Of a stretch of 64,000 bases of DNA, positions 18,693 to 27,362 are shown one piece after another (within the stretch, counting starts at the first letter, position 1; each line of letters begins with the position of its first letter). A program made the position numbers and the translations under genes. The notes under the pieces are model-generated. The model ran no database searches, was not told the DNA's origin, and was given only the letters and a program-made list of their open reading frames with translations. Origin of the DNA: an uncultured Prevotellaceae bacterium. GTDB lineage: Bacteria > Bacteroidota > Bacteroidia > Bacteroidales > Bacteroidaceae. The stretch covers positions 62,001-126,000 of the forward strand of contig CACYRS010000001.1 of the NCBI GenBank assembly GCA_902776935.1, in the 5' to 3' direction.

Positions 18693-18751
18693 CAAAGATA
18701 CAAAAAAACGACAAACGATAAATGATAAATAATAATTATTTTGTATTTTTG
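18693..18751. promoter_or_regulatory. Divergent promoters, GH36 and mntP
   Basis: Minus-strand TATCTTTG (18693-18700) serves the GH36 gene; plus-strand TATTTTTG (18744-18751) serves mntP. Between them, 18711-18737, is a run of ACAAACGATAAATGATAAAT-type short repeat. Confidence 0.65.
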
Positions 18752-18787
18752 CAGCCAAAATGCAAGAATAAGGCAAATAAATACTAT

Positions 18788-19369
18788 ATGAATCCACTGG
18801 ATATCATCCTCTTAGCAATAGCTCTGGCGATGGATTGTTTCACTGTTTCCATCGTAAGTGGCATCATCCTTCAAAAACAGGGTAATCAGTATCCTTCTGT
18901 AATGAGGATGGCTTTTCTTTTTGGATTCTTCCAGGCGATGATGCCCCTGCTCGGATGGTTAGGAGTTAGTCATTTACAGACATATATGGAGGCCTATGAT
19001 CACTGGATTGCCTTCTGTCTGCTTGCCTTTATCGGAGGAAAGATGATCAAGGAGAGTTTCGATGATGAGGAAGAACAACATTTTAATCCTTGTAAATTAA
19101 AGACTCAATTATTGCTCGCCATTGCCACAAGCATCGACGCATTGGCTGTAGGAATCTCTTTTGCATGCACAGGATATACTACGCTATCCCAACTCACGCT
19201 ACCGCTTATAATCATAGGTCTGGTATCATTTCTCTTCAGCATCATCGGATATCATCTTGGGCGAAGGTTTGGCAAAACCATTACCCGCAGACTGAAACCA
19301 GAACTCGCTGGAGGTGCCATATTAATAATAATAGGTGTGAAAATTCTCATTTCACACCTATTAGAATAG
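18788..19369 (+). CDS. mntP: Manganese efflux pump
   Basis: Inner-membrane Mn(II) exporter of 193 residues with six membrane helices arranged as two similar halves. The signature motifs are ALAMDCFTVSI in helix 1 and ATSIDALAVGIS in helix 4, each with the conserved metal-binding aspartate. The ATG at 18788 gives the normal family N-terminus MNPLDIILLAIALAMD. The 36 bases between promoter box and start are too short for a yybP-ykoY manganese riboswitch. A perfect 13-bp hairpin overlaps the last codons. Confidence 0.93.
   Translation: MNPLDIILLAIALAMDCFTVSIVSGIILQKQGNQYPSVMRMAFLFGFFQAMMPLLGWLGVSHLQTYMEAYDHWIAFCLLAFIGGKMIKESFDDEEEQHFNPCKLKTQLLLAIATSIDALAVGISFACTGYTTLSQLTLPLIIIGLVSFLFSIIGYHLGRRFGKTITRRLKPELAGGAILIIIGVKILISHLLE
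19330..19362. terminator. Hairpin at the convergent ends of mntP and GH51
   Basis: Perfect 13-bp inverted repeat, AATAGGTGTGAAA at 19330-19342 and its complement at 19350-19362, with a 7-base loop. It is inside the last codons of mntP. No T-run follows on the plus strand; on the minus strand a T/A-rich stretch follows. It could stop transcription from both sides. Confidence 0.5.
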
Positions 19370-19390
19370 AACTTACTATAAGTATATCTA

Positions 19391-21403
19391 TTACAGAGAA
19401 TACTCGTACATTACCATTGAGTAAGGAGCGAGTTCAACCTTCATCTTTTTAGCTGCCTTAATCTGCTCTTTCTTTGGAGCGATAGGCTGTGCATCGTAGT
19501 TGTTCTCGTCGTTGGCATTTCCTGAGAGAGAGGTCTTAGTAGCCATCTTCTTCAGACCGAAACGACTGAGGTTGATATTAGCTGTCTTTGGTTCGCCACT
19601 GGCATTACAGAGTTTAACGAAGAGCTTACGGGTCTTAACATTCAGGATTACAGACTGACCGTAGTGAACATCCTCCTGAGGCTGTTCTATTCCAGGAACA
19701 TCACCCTCGAAACTTACGCAGTCGCCATAGTAGTACTGACCAGAACTCTGTCCGAACATCTGCTGAACATAATAGCTGCAGGTGAGGAAAGGACGCTCAT
19801 TGTCGAAATAGATAAGGTCTGGATTCCAGTTGGTGGCGTTCTTTCTTGCGAAAAGAGGAGCATAAGATGTCATAGATACAACATCTCCATTGCGTTCAAC
19901 ATGAAGCAGATAGAGACCCTCGGCAAGGGCATCGATAAGCTTCTTATCCTTAGCAGCATATTCCCCAAGATAAACCTTTGTCTTGCGGTCACGTGGATAA
20001 GCATCATACTGACGGCTCTTCAGGAAATATGAATTTGGCTCGTAATAGTGCTCATCGATGACAGGCATACCCAGCTCTTCTGCCAACTTCCATCCTGCTT
20101 CATAGTCAGGATTGTCCTTATGAGAACCAGGACCTGCTGTTCCAACGATGATAATCTCAGGATGAGCCTTAGTAACACGCTCATAGATATACTTGAAGCG
20201 TTCACAGAACTCAGGAGAGATCTTCTCCTCATTGCCGATACCCAGATATTTCAGGTTGAAGGGTTTTGGATGACCAGCATCAGCACGCATCTTTGCCCAT
20301 TTGTTTGTGGCAGGATCGCCATTAGCCCAATCAATAAGGTCGATAGCCTCAGCCACCCACTCATCCATTTCAGACATTGGCACAACATCCTGAGCCTGTG
20401 TTGGCCACATGCCCCAGCCGCCATTCGTTCCCTGACAGCTCACACCAGCAGGCAGAATAGGTACTGGCTCCATGCCAAGATCCTCACAGAACTGGAAATA
20501 CTCAAAATAACCCAGCCCCATGCTCTGATGATAACCCCAGGTGTTCTTCAGACTCTTACGCTGTTCCTTAGGACCGATAGTAGTCTTCCAACGATAGGTA
20601 TTCCAGAATCCATCGCCACCACCATGAACCACGCATCCGCCAGGGAAACGCATAAACTTTGGATTTAAGTCTGCAAGAGCCTGAGCTAGATCCTTACGCA
20701 GGCCATGACCTTTATATGTATCCTGAGGCATCAGAGAAACCATATCTACATCGAGGTCACCCAGATCGAGTACGAGAATCTGGAGAGCAGCCTTATGACA
20801 TGTGGTATCAGGAGACAACACGGCCTCATACTTCTTCCACTCATTGCTCTCTACCTTAATATAGGTATCTGACAGGAGCTTTGGATCTTTTCCCCATCCC
20901 TGTGGTTCAACGAGAGCCACACGAACGGACTTGCCTTCACCACTGACATTACGCATAAAGAGTGATAAGTTGTATTTCTCACCGGCCTTAACAGAGATGC
21001 CTTCGAAGCCATCATTCTGGATACCGAAGCCTTTCCATCCCTTGTAATCATAATACTCCTTAACACGCTCGGTATGGAGTCGCATGTAAGTAGGATTATT
21101 CTTATGAATACCTTTGCACTTACGAACCTCAAGAGTTCCGAGAGAATGACCTGGACGAACCTGCTTCCAAGCTGTTCCCGCGCCCCATCCGTCACGCTCT
21201 GCGGGACTATACTCGAAAGAGCCGTTCTGTACTAACTCGGCATAGAGGCCACCATCGGCACTGCTGCTGATGTCCTCGAAGAAGATACCAATCAACTCAT
21301 CACTGATGGCCTTGCCACCTGCTGGGGCTTTCATGACCTTCTGGGCTGAGACTCCCAGAGAAACTGCCATAAGGGCAGCACTAATTAACACACGTCTTTT
21401 CAT
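19391..21403 (-). CDS. Secreted alpha-L-arabinofuranosidase, GH51
   Basis: 670 residues with a signal peptide ending near VSAQ. Releases arabinofuranose from arabinan or arabinoxylan. An N-terminal carbohydrate-binding-like beta domain (residues 60-200) precedes the TIM barrel, where FMRFPGGCV is typical; the acid/base glutamate is in YLGIGNEE (about residue 391) and the nucleophile glutamate in VYLGEYAA (about residue 480). A C-terminal beta-sandwich ends with LAPYSMVMYEY. It follows the GH127/146 gene by 38 bases on the same strand, so the two probably form an operon that strips arabinose from plant polymers. Confidence 0.93.
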   Translation of the reverse strand: MKRRVLISAALMAVSLGVSAQKVMKAPAGGKAISDELIGIFFEDISSSADGGLYAELVQNGSFEYSPAERDGWGAGTAWKQVRPGHSLGTLEVRKCKGIHKNNPTYMRLHTERVKEYYDYKGWKGFGIQNDGFEGISVKAGEKYNLSLFMRNVSGEGKSVRVALVEPQGWGKDPKLLSDTYIKVESNEWKKYEAVLSPDTTCHKAALQILVLDLGDLDVDMVSLMPQDTYKGHGLRKDLAQALADLNPKFMRFPGGCVVHGGGDGFWNTYRWKTTIGPKEQRKSLKNTWGYHQSMGLGYFEYFQFCEDLGMEPVPILPAGVSCQGTNGGWGMWPTQAQDVVPMSEMDEWVAEAIDLIDWANGDPATNKWAKMRADAGHPKPFNLKYLGIGNEEKISPEFCERFKYIYERVTKAHPEIIIVGTAGPGSHKDNPDYEAGWKLAEELGMPVIDEHYYEPNSYFLKSRQYDAYPRDRKTKVYLGEYAAKDKKLIDALAEGLYLLHVERNGDVVSMTSYAPLFARKNATNWNPDLIYFDNERPFLTCSYYVQQMFGQSSGQYYYGDCVSFEGDVPGIEQPQEDVHYGQSVILNVKTRKLFVKLCNASGEPKTANINLSRFGLKKMATKTSLSGNANDENNYDAQPIAPKKEQIKAAKKMKVELAPYSMVMYEYSL

Positions 21404-21441
21404 TTACAATCCTATTATTTGACTATTCACAATCTGACTAT

Positions 21442-23832
21442 CTATTTTATCAGTCGCACCTCGTAGATTTCACCAATCTGCTTACGAGGTTTGGCAACGA
21501 ACTTAACACGTACCTGTTTCTTTCCCTTCAAAGCCTCTTCCGGAACAGGATAGGTTTCATATTTGAATTCGGAGATACGATATTTGCCAGTATTGTTGAC
21601 TGATGTCACAAGCACATCATCAACGAAAATATCAAACTCATGACTCTTCCACTCACCTACACCCCAGTACTTCAGACGAAGACTGAGAGCCGTCTCACCA
21701 CCTGTCTGCATCAGATAGCTGAAATAGTGGCCATCGCTAGCATCACGATAGAATACATCGTTGGAATTGCCTACAAACGATTTGTCTGTCTCCATAAAAT
21801 GATCTGACTCTGGCTGCTGCTCACCAGGCTGTATCTTATCTACAGTACGGTCTTCGAGCATCTGGCGCTCCTTCTCCTGTTTGGCGAGATTATCAAGATA
21901 TCCCTTATAGCTATCCTCCGACAGAGCCAGCCAGTACATCATATATCTGGAATCGTGAAGCTCAAAGAAAGGCATCAGTTCGTTTCGGATCTCATTAACC
22001 ATCTTTGTCGAGAGAGTGAAATGCAGAGGCTTGCCTTCGATAGGCTTAAGCTGGTTGGCAATGTTATCGATATTATTATTGATAAGGATAGGAGCTTGGT
22101 CTGTTGGCAGTTTCTTACCTACAGCCAACTGTCCAAAACGACTATCGTCGGCTATCAGCATCGCCAAATCTTCGGTGCCAGTCTTCATTGCCAGCATTAT
22201 CGGACCATGCATCAGTGCGATATACTGTGGCAGGTTAGGCAGATACCTCACACTATTGTGCATTGGGAATCTCACCTCCACCACATCACCCTTCTTCCAC
22301 TGACGATCGATGGTGACATACGATGAAGGACCGGTAATAATACCTACGGGCTTACCATTCACCTTCACCTCAAACAGTCCTGGCTTCACCCATCCTGGAT
22401 AGCGTACATTCAAAGCAAACTTTCCCTTACCTTGAGCGATAGTGATACGGCTTGACTCGCTATAGGGGAATGAAGTCTCCTGACGAAGAGTTACACCTTT
22501 TTCCTTCCAGTTCAACTCTGATGCCACAAACAGATTCACAAACAAAGCCTCACCCTTATGGGTATATATAAACTGTCCGTACTTGCCATGATTCTCCATA
22601 CCCGTGCCCACACAGCACCACATGGCCTCGTTGGGAGCAGAGTAGTTACGATAGTGTCTCGGACGGGCAGAAGTAAAGTACACATATCCGCCATGCTTTG
22701 GATGCTGACTGGAAAGGATGTGGTTGAATGTAGCCAACTCATAGAAATCAGCGAAGCGGGCTTCTGGATTCCTGCGATGAAGTTCCTCAGAGAGCTTCAG
22801 CATATTATTGGTGTTACAGGTCTCAGGTCCGTCGATATCAGCAACGAAATCCTTACAAGCCTCCTTACTTGGGAAATGTTCACGACGGCTGTTTCCTCCG
22901 AATGCCAACGTACGCTCACCAGTCACAATATCCCAGAAAAAGGCACTCGCATCATGGTACATCTCATCACCAGAGAGTTCTGAGATACGTTCAAAACCAA
23001 CCACCTTCGGCACCTGGGTATTGGCATGCATATTGTCAAGACAGTCCTGTCGTTGAGACAATGGCAACAGCAGTCTGCGATGAGAGAAACGTTTTGCCAC
23101 ATCAAGGTATTTCTTATCACCGGTAATGGCATAAGCATCGGCAAGCACCTCGTTCATACCCCCGTGCTCTGTATGGAGAGCCTGTTCCATCTGAGCATCA
23201 GAGAGTCCTGAAGTAAGATCGATGGCCCAGTCACAGAAACCAAGGAAGAGATTCTTTGCCTCTTCATTTCCACAATATACCCATGCATCACGAAGGCCGG
23301 CATACATCTTATGGATATTATAGAATGGTACCCACGCGCCATAATATGCTCCAAAGTCGCCTTTCTTGAATGTAGACCATAGGCGTTCGCTACCAGGAAC
23401 TCCACCAACATAGCCTTTGCCCCATTCTGGATGGTTCTTTGAATTGGCTTCTGCACAAGCCTTCAGTTCGCTAATGAAATACTCCATCCGCTGTCGACAA
23501 GCCTCATCACCTGTTGCAGCATTGATAGCTATAGCTGTGAGATAGTGGCCTCCTACATGTCCGTCGAGTCCTTCCCAGTTAGGATATGACTTACCTTTAG
23601 GCGTAAGCCCTGCCTCTTTGAGATAAGGAGCTAGAAGCCGGTCACAGTCATACTGCAAGAGGGTTTTAATGTTCAGGTCGCGAGCCTTTTTCAACGGTCC
23701 GTCTAACAAAGTTACGTCACCAAGCGGAAATTCATCGGCATATAGTCTTTCCTGAGCCTGGACACCACTAAAAGAAAAGAGCATAGCCAATGCAAAAAAG
23801 AGTCTTACTACGGTTGTTGTACAATTATACAT
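21442..23832 (-). CDS. Secreted beta-L-arabinofuranosidase, GH127/GH146 (DUF1680)
   Basis: 796 residues with a signal peptide (FSFSGVQAQ). The (alpha/alpha)6 barrel is recognised from GLDGHVGGHYLTA, MNEVLADAYAITGD, DGPETCNTNNML and MWCCVGTGMENHGKYGQF; the cysteines in the last two form the zinc site and include the nucleophile in this clan. A C-terminal beta domain of about 110 residues (from FVGNSNDVFYRD) resembles the extra module seen on longer Bacteroides members. GH127 and GH146 cannot be separated reliably by eye; the length favours GH146. It is first in a two-gene unit with GH51, with promoter box TACCTTTG at 23874-23881. Confidence 0.88.
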   Translation of the reverse strand: MYNCTTTVVRLFFALAMLFSFSGVQAQERLYADEFPLGDVTLLDGPLKKARDLNIKTLLQYDCDRLLAPYLKEAGLTPKGKSYPNWEGLDGHVGGHYLTAIAINAATGDEACRQRMEYFISELKACAEANSKNHPEWGKGYVGGVPGSERLWSTFKKGDFGAYYGAWVPFYNIHKMYAGLRDAWVYCGNEEAKNLFLGFCDWAIDLTSGLSDAQMEQALHTEHGGMNEVLADAYAITGDKKYLDVAKRFSHRRLLLPLSQRQDCLDNMHANTQVPKVVGFERISELSGDEMYHDASAFFWDIVTGERTLAFGGNSRREHFPSKEACKDFVADIDGPETCNTNNMLKLSEELHRRNPEARFADFYELATFNHILSSQHPKHGGYVYFTSARPRHYRNYSAPNEAMWCCVGTGMENHGKYGQFIYTHKGEALFVNLFVASELNWKEKGVTLRQETSFPYSESSRITIAQGKGKFALNVRYPGWVKPGLFEVKVNGKPVGIITGPSSYVTIDRQWKKGDVVEVRFPMHNSVRYLPNLPQYIALMHGPIMLAMKTGTEDLAMLIADDSRFGQLAVGKKLPTDQAPILINNNIDNIANQLKPIEGKPLHFTLSTKMVNEIRNELMPFFELHDSRYMMYWLALSEDSYKGYLDNLAKQEKERQMLEDRTVDKIQPGEQQPESDHFMETDKSFVGNSNDVFYRDASDGHYFSYLMQTGGETALSLRLKYWGVGEWKSHEFDIFVDDVLVTSVNNTGKYRISEFKYETYPVPEEALKGKKQVRVKFVAKPRKQIGEIYEVRLIK

Positions 23833-23873
23833 GATTTTTTATTTTGAATAGGGATAACGTGCACAAAGGTACG

Positions 23874-23953
23874 GATTTTTTTCCTAATAGCAAAACTATT
23901 ATGTAAAAAAGGAGGAAAAATCTTCTTTTTCTCGAAAGAAATATTTAACTTTG
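23874..23953. promoter_or_regulatory. Divergent promoters, GH127/146 operon and B12 uptake operon
   Basis: TACCTTTG on the minus strand (23874-23881) and TAACTTTG on the plus strand (23946-23953). The plus-strand start would fall just before the riboswitch. Confidence 0.65.
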
Positions 23954-23957
23954 CATT

Positions 23958-24118
23958 CGATTATCGGTTCACCACGAGGTGATTAATAGGGAAACGAGCG
24001 CAAATCTCGTACAGTCCCGCTGCTGTGATTCGTTCTTTAGGGCACAAACAAACAGTCACTGATATTTTCGGGAAGACGTTTGATGCCAGACGATAAGTCA
24101 GAAGACCTGCCGATATAT
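23958..24118 (+). promoter_or_regulatory. Cobalamin riboswitch upstream of btuB-like gene
   Basis: Conserved elements appear in the right order: a GGGAA-n-GCAAATC segment, CAGTCCCGCTGCTGTGA (24012-24028), GTCACTGATATTTTCGGGAAGACG, then GATGCCAGACGATAAGTCAG and the B12-box-like AGAAGACCTGCC ending near 24111. Repression of the downstream uptake operon by adenosyl- or methylcobalamin is the known role of this RNA. About 50 bases separate it from the first gene. Confidence 0.93.
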
Positions 24119-24173
24119 CATGATCGTTGTTTGCCTCTGGGGTTAGGCGACAGTGATTAGTAAAGAATGAAGA

Positions 24174-26195
24174 GTGAAGATTGAAAAATTTGCTACCGCA
24201 TTGGTAGTTTTCACTTGCTGCCTAAGTCTATCGATGAAGGCTCAGAGCAAGTTGGACTCCATACAACATGTAAAGGAGATTGTTGTTGTGTCGAGACCAG
24301 CTATGCGTGAGGTGGTGCCAAGTCAAAAGCTGAATGGCGAGATGCTGGAGAAGTTGAACACGCACTCTATTGCTGATGCCTTGCGCTATTTCTCTGGAAT
24401 CCAACTTAAGGACTATGGCGGTGTGGGAGGCATCAAGACTGTAAATATCCGTTCGATGGGAACTCATCATCTTGGCATTTCCTATGACGGCATTCAGCTT
24501 GGTAATGCCCAAAACGGACAGATAGACCTCGGACAGTTCTCTCTCGACAACATCGAAGAGGTAACTCTATATAACGGTCAGAAGAGTGCCATCTTCCAGC
24601 CAGCCTCCGATTTCGGTCATGCAGGAGCGATATATATCCGCACCAGAATGCCGGTGTTTGAGAAAGGTCATACCAACTTGAAGTTCAATACACAGTATGG
24701 CTCGAGTGATATGTTCCGGCTCTCCACACTTTGGGAAGAGAAATTTTCAGAGACAGTCAGTTCGTCGCTTAGTGCAGGATTCCTTACTGCCAGCGGAAAA
24801 TACAAGTTCCATTATGAGCGTCGTTATCCCAACGGACAGACAGCGTGGGACACAACAGCCGTAAGAAACAATGGCGATATCCATGCCGAACGTATAGAGG
24901 CGAATATCTTCGGACGACTAAACCAAGGCTCTTGGCAACTGAAAGCCTACCTCTATAACTCCGCTCGTGGAATTCCTGGAGCCATAGTTAATAATGTGTG
25001 GCGAAGAGGTGAGCGCCAGCAGGACCTCAACACTTTCGTTCAGGCTGCCTTTGATAAAAATATCGGAGAAGGATTCTCCACCAGATGGCTTGCCAAGTAT
25101 GCTTATTACAACACTCATTACGTTAATAAGGATACAACTCAGCTCCCCGTTGATAACAGATACAAACAACAGGAGATATATCTTTCTACGGCAAATGTGC
25201 TTGAGCTCCTTCCAAACTGGAGTGCTTCATTGAGTTACGACTTCAAATGGAACAAACTCAATGCCGACACATATAACTTCGCCTTCCCTACGAGAGTATC
25301 AAACCTCGTGAGTCTAGCCACCGCTGTCGACTACAAGCACCTGAAAGCTCAGGGCTCCATTGTTGCCACCTTCATCAACGACAGGACATATCGCAGAGGC
25401 GAATTCGCTGGTATGGACTCCAAGAACTCACTCTCAAGACTCACCCCTGCCCTCTTCGTGAATATATACCCCTTCCAAGGCACATTCTTCTCGATGAGAG
25501 CCTATGTGAAAAAGAGTTTCCGCATGCCTACTTTCAACGACCTTTACTATACCGACATGGGCAATGCCAACCTCGTACCTGAGAGTGCTCTGCAATACGA
25601 TATCGGATTTGCCCTCAACAAACATTTCGAGAGTGGTATCATCCGTCATGCGGAGATGCACTTCGACGCTTATTATAACACAATACATGATAAGATCGTA
25701 GCTTATCCTAAGGGCCAGCAGTTCCGTTGGACAATGCTGAATCTTGGTAAGGTACATATCAAAGGTATAGACGTAGAAGCAGAGGCAGATTTCAAGATAG
25801 GCAAGGATCTCGTGGCTACAGCCAGGGCACAATACACCTATCAGGACGCTCGCGATGTCACCGACCCCAACGACTCTTACTATCGTCATCAGATACCCTA
25901 TATCCCATGGCACTCAGGCTCCGCCATCATTGGCCTCAGCTATAGGAACTGGGATCTTAATTACTCGTTTATCTATGCTGGTGAACGCTACGATGAACAG
26001 GAGAATATCATCTATAATCATATGGAACCCTGGTATACCAGTGATCTGAGTCTGGGTTACAAATTAGGATTCAAAGACTACCTCTTTAAGATAAAACTGG
26101 ATGTGAACAACGTTCTTGACCAGGACTATGAGGTGATTACCAACTACCCCATGCCGGGACTTAACTTCGCATTGACATTAAGTGCAGAAATATGA
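24174..26195 (+). CDS. btuB: TonB-dependent outer-membrane receptor, BtuB-like (cobamide)
   Basis: 673-residue outer-membrane transporter with signal peptide, plug domain (VKEIVVVSRPA near the N-terminus, then IADALRYFSGIQLKDYGG, NIRSMGTHHLGISYDG) and a 22-stranded barrel ending in LNFALTLSAEI. A cobalamin riboswitch directly upstream and a BtuG-like gene overlapping its stop by four bases identify it as the B12 receptor. The start is a GTG: the only nearby ATG (24168) is in another frame and stops after five codons. The start region consists of an AGTGAAGA-type short repeat, so the repeat may have replaced the original start codon. Confidence 0.9.
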   Translation: MKIEKFATALVVFTCCLSLSMKAQSKLDSIQHVKEIVVVSRPAMREVVPSQKLNGEMLEKLNTHSIADALRYFSGIQLKDYGGVGGIKTVNIRSMGTHHLGISYDGIQLGNAQNGQIDLGQFSLDNIEEVTLYNGQKSAIFQPASDFGHAGAIYIRTRMPVFEKGHTNLKFNTQYGSSDMFRLSTLWEEKFSETVSSSLSAGFLTASGKYKFHYERRYPNGQTAWDTTAVRNNGDIHAERIEANIFGRLNQGSWQLKAYLYNSARGIPGAIVNNVWRRGERQQDLNTFVQAAFDKNIGEGFSTRWLAKYAYYNTHYVNKDTTQLPVDNRYKQQEIYLSTANVLELLPNWSASLSYDFKWNKLNADTYNFAFPTRVSNLVSLATAVDYKHLKAQGSIVATFINDRTYRRGEFAGMDSKNSLSRLTPALFVNIYPFQGTFFSMRAYVKKSFRMPTFNDLYYTDMGNANLVPESALQYDIGFALNKHFESGIIRHAEMHFDAYYNTIHDKIVAYPKGQQFRWTMLNLGKVHIKGIDVEAEADFKIGKDLVATARAQYTYQDARDVTDPNDSYYRHQIPYIPWHSGSAIIGLSYRNWDLNYSFIYAGERYDEQENIIYNHMEPWYTSDLSLGYKLGFKDYLFKIKLDVNNVLDQDYEVITNYPMPGLNFALTLSAEI

Positions 26196-27352
26196 AGCAA
26201 CTTTTATATTACATATTGCCTTTGCTGATGCTTAGTTCATGTCGAAACGATGTGATGGTGGTTCCTATGGAGGATATCAATACCGGAGGAAAGACTGTCA
26301 AGAGTGAGATTATCGGTATGTATCTGCTTAATGAGGGAAATATGGGTTCCAATAAGTCCTCTCTCGATTATCTCGACCTCTCAGGCAAAGACGCTACTGT
26401 TCATTACCTCAGGAATATATACTCTGAGCGTAATCCCGAAACAGTCATGATGCTTGGCGATGTGGGCAATGACATACAGATATACGGCTCACGACTCTGG
26501 CTCGTAATTAACTGTTCAAACAAAGTAGAGGTAGCTCAGGCCGACGATGCAGTAAGGATAGGAAAGGTAGATATCCCTAATTGCAGATATGTTACCTTTA
26601 AAGACCGATACGCATACGTTTCCTCTTATGTAGGCTCTGTATATAGCGGCAGCAATAGTCCTCTGGGTAGTGTCTATAAGGTTGACACTCTCAGTCTTCA
26701 GAAGGTTGATTCATGTTCTGTAGGTTACCAGCCCGAGGAGATGGCCATCATCGGTAAAAAGCTATATGTGGCTAATAGTGGAGGTTATCAGGGTATGACA
26801 GGTCAGGGTTATGAGAGCACTGTAAGTGTCATCGATCTTGACAAGATGCAGGAAACGGAGAGAATTACTGTGGCTCCAAACCTGCATAGGATTAGGAAAG
26901 ATAAGTATGACCAGCTCTGGCTGACCTCTCGCGGCAACTATATGGATTCAGAGTCTAAGATCTACTGGCTTAATAAGGGGGGTGATGGTAAGATGCAGGT
27001 GATTGGGCATCTGGATCAGCCCGTCAGCGATCTCTGCATCGTAGGCGACTCGCTCTATTTCTATGGCAGTCAGTGGAGCGAGATAACTATGACGAATACC
27101 GTAACCTATGGTATCATCGACGTACGAACCCACCAGATTGTAAGCACTAGTCTCTCCGATGCGCCAGAAATCAATAAGATCCGTATGCCATACGGCATCA
27201 TCGTAAACCCCATCCATCGTGATTTCTATCTCATGGATGCTAAGAACTACGTGTCGAGTGGTGAACTGCTTCATTTCCTCCCTGACGGCACCTTCGACTG
27301 GAAGGTAAAGACTGGCGATATCCCAGCCCATGCGGTGTTTTTGAAAAAGTAA
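26192..27352 (+). CDS. btuG: BtuG-like surface lipoprotein (DUF5074/YncE-like beta-propeller)
   Basis: 386-residue lipoprotein with lipobox LSSC (Cys17). The body is made of repeated four-strand blades with phrases such as YLLNEGNMGSNKSSLDYLD, WLVINCSNKVEV, GYQPEEMAIIGKKLYVANSG, which are typical of the seven-bladed propeller of BtuG. In Bacteroides thetaiotaomicron BtuG binds cobamides with very high affinity and caps the BtuB barrel. The four-base overlap with the receptor gene and the upstream riboswitch agree with this. Identification rests on family pattern and context. Confidence 0.85.
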   Translation: MKQLLYYILPLLMLSSCRNDVMVVPMEDINTGGKTVKSEIIGMYLLNEGNMGSNKSSLDYLDLSGKDATVHYLRNIYSERNPETVMMLGDVGNDIQIYGSRLWLVINCSNKVEVAQADDAVRIGKVDIPNCRYVTFKDRYAYVSSYVGSVYSGSNSPLGSVYKVDTLSLQKVDSCSVGYQPEEMAIIGKKLYVANSGGYQGMTGQGYESTVSVIDLDKMQETERITVAPNLHRIRKDKYDQLWLTSRGNYMDSESKIYWLNKGGDGKMQVIGHLDQPVSDLCIVGDSLYFYGSQWSEITMTNTVTYGIIDVRTHQIVSTSLSDAPEINKIRMPYGIIVNPIHRDFYLMDAKNYVSSGELLHFLPDGTFDWKVKTGDIPAHAVFLKK

Positions 27353-27362
27353 AAAGTAAAAC

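Noticed and set aside
18752..18787. yybP-ykoY manganese riboswitch in front of mntP
   Set aside because: Only 36 bases lie between promoter box and start codon, and none of the conserved loop motifs is seen.
24168..24185. ATG start for the btuB-like gene
   Set aside because: The frame from this ATG stops after five codons; the GTG at 24174 opens the receptor frame and gives a proper signal peptide.
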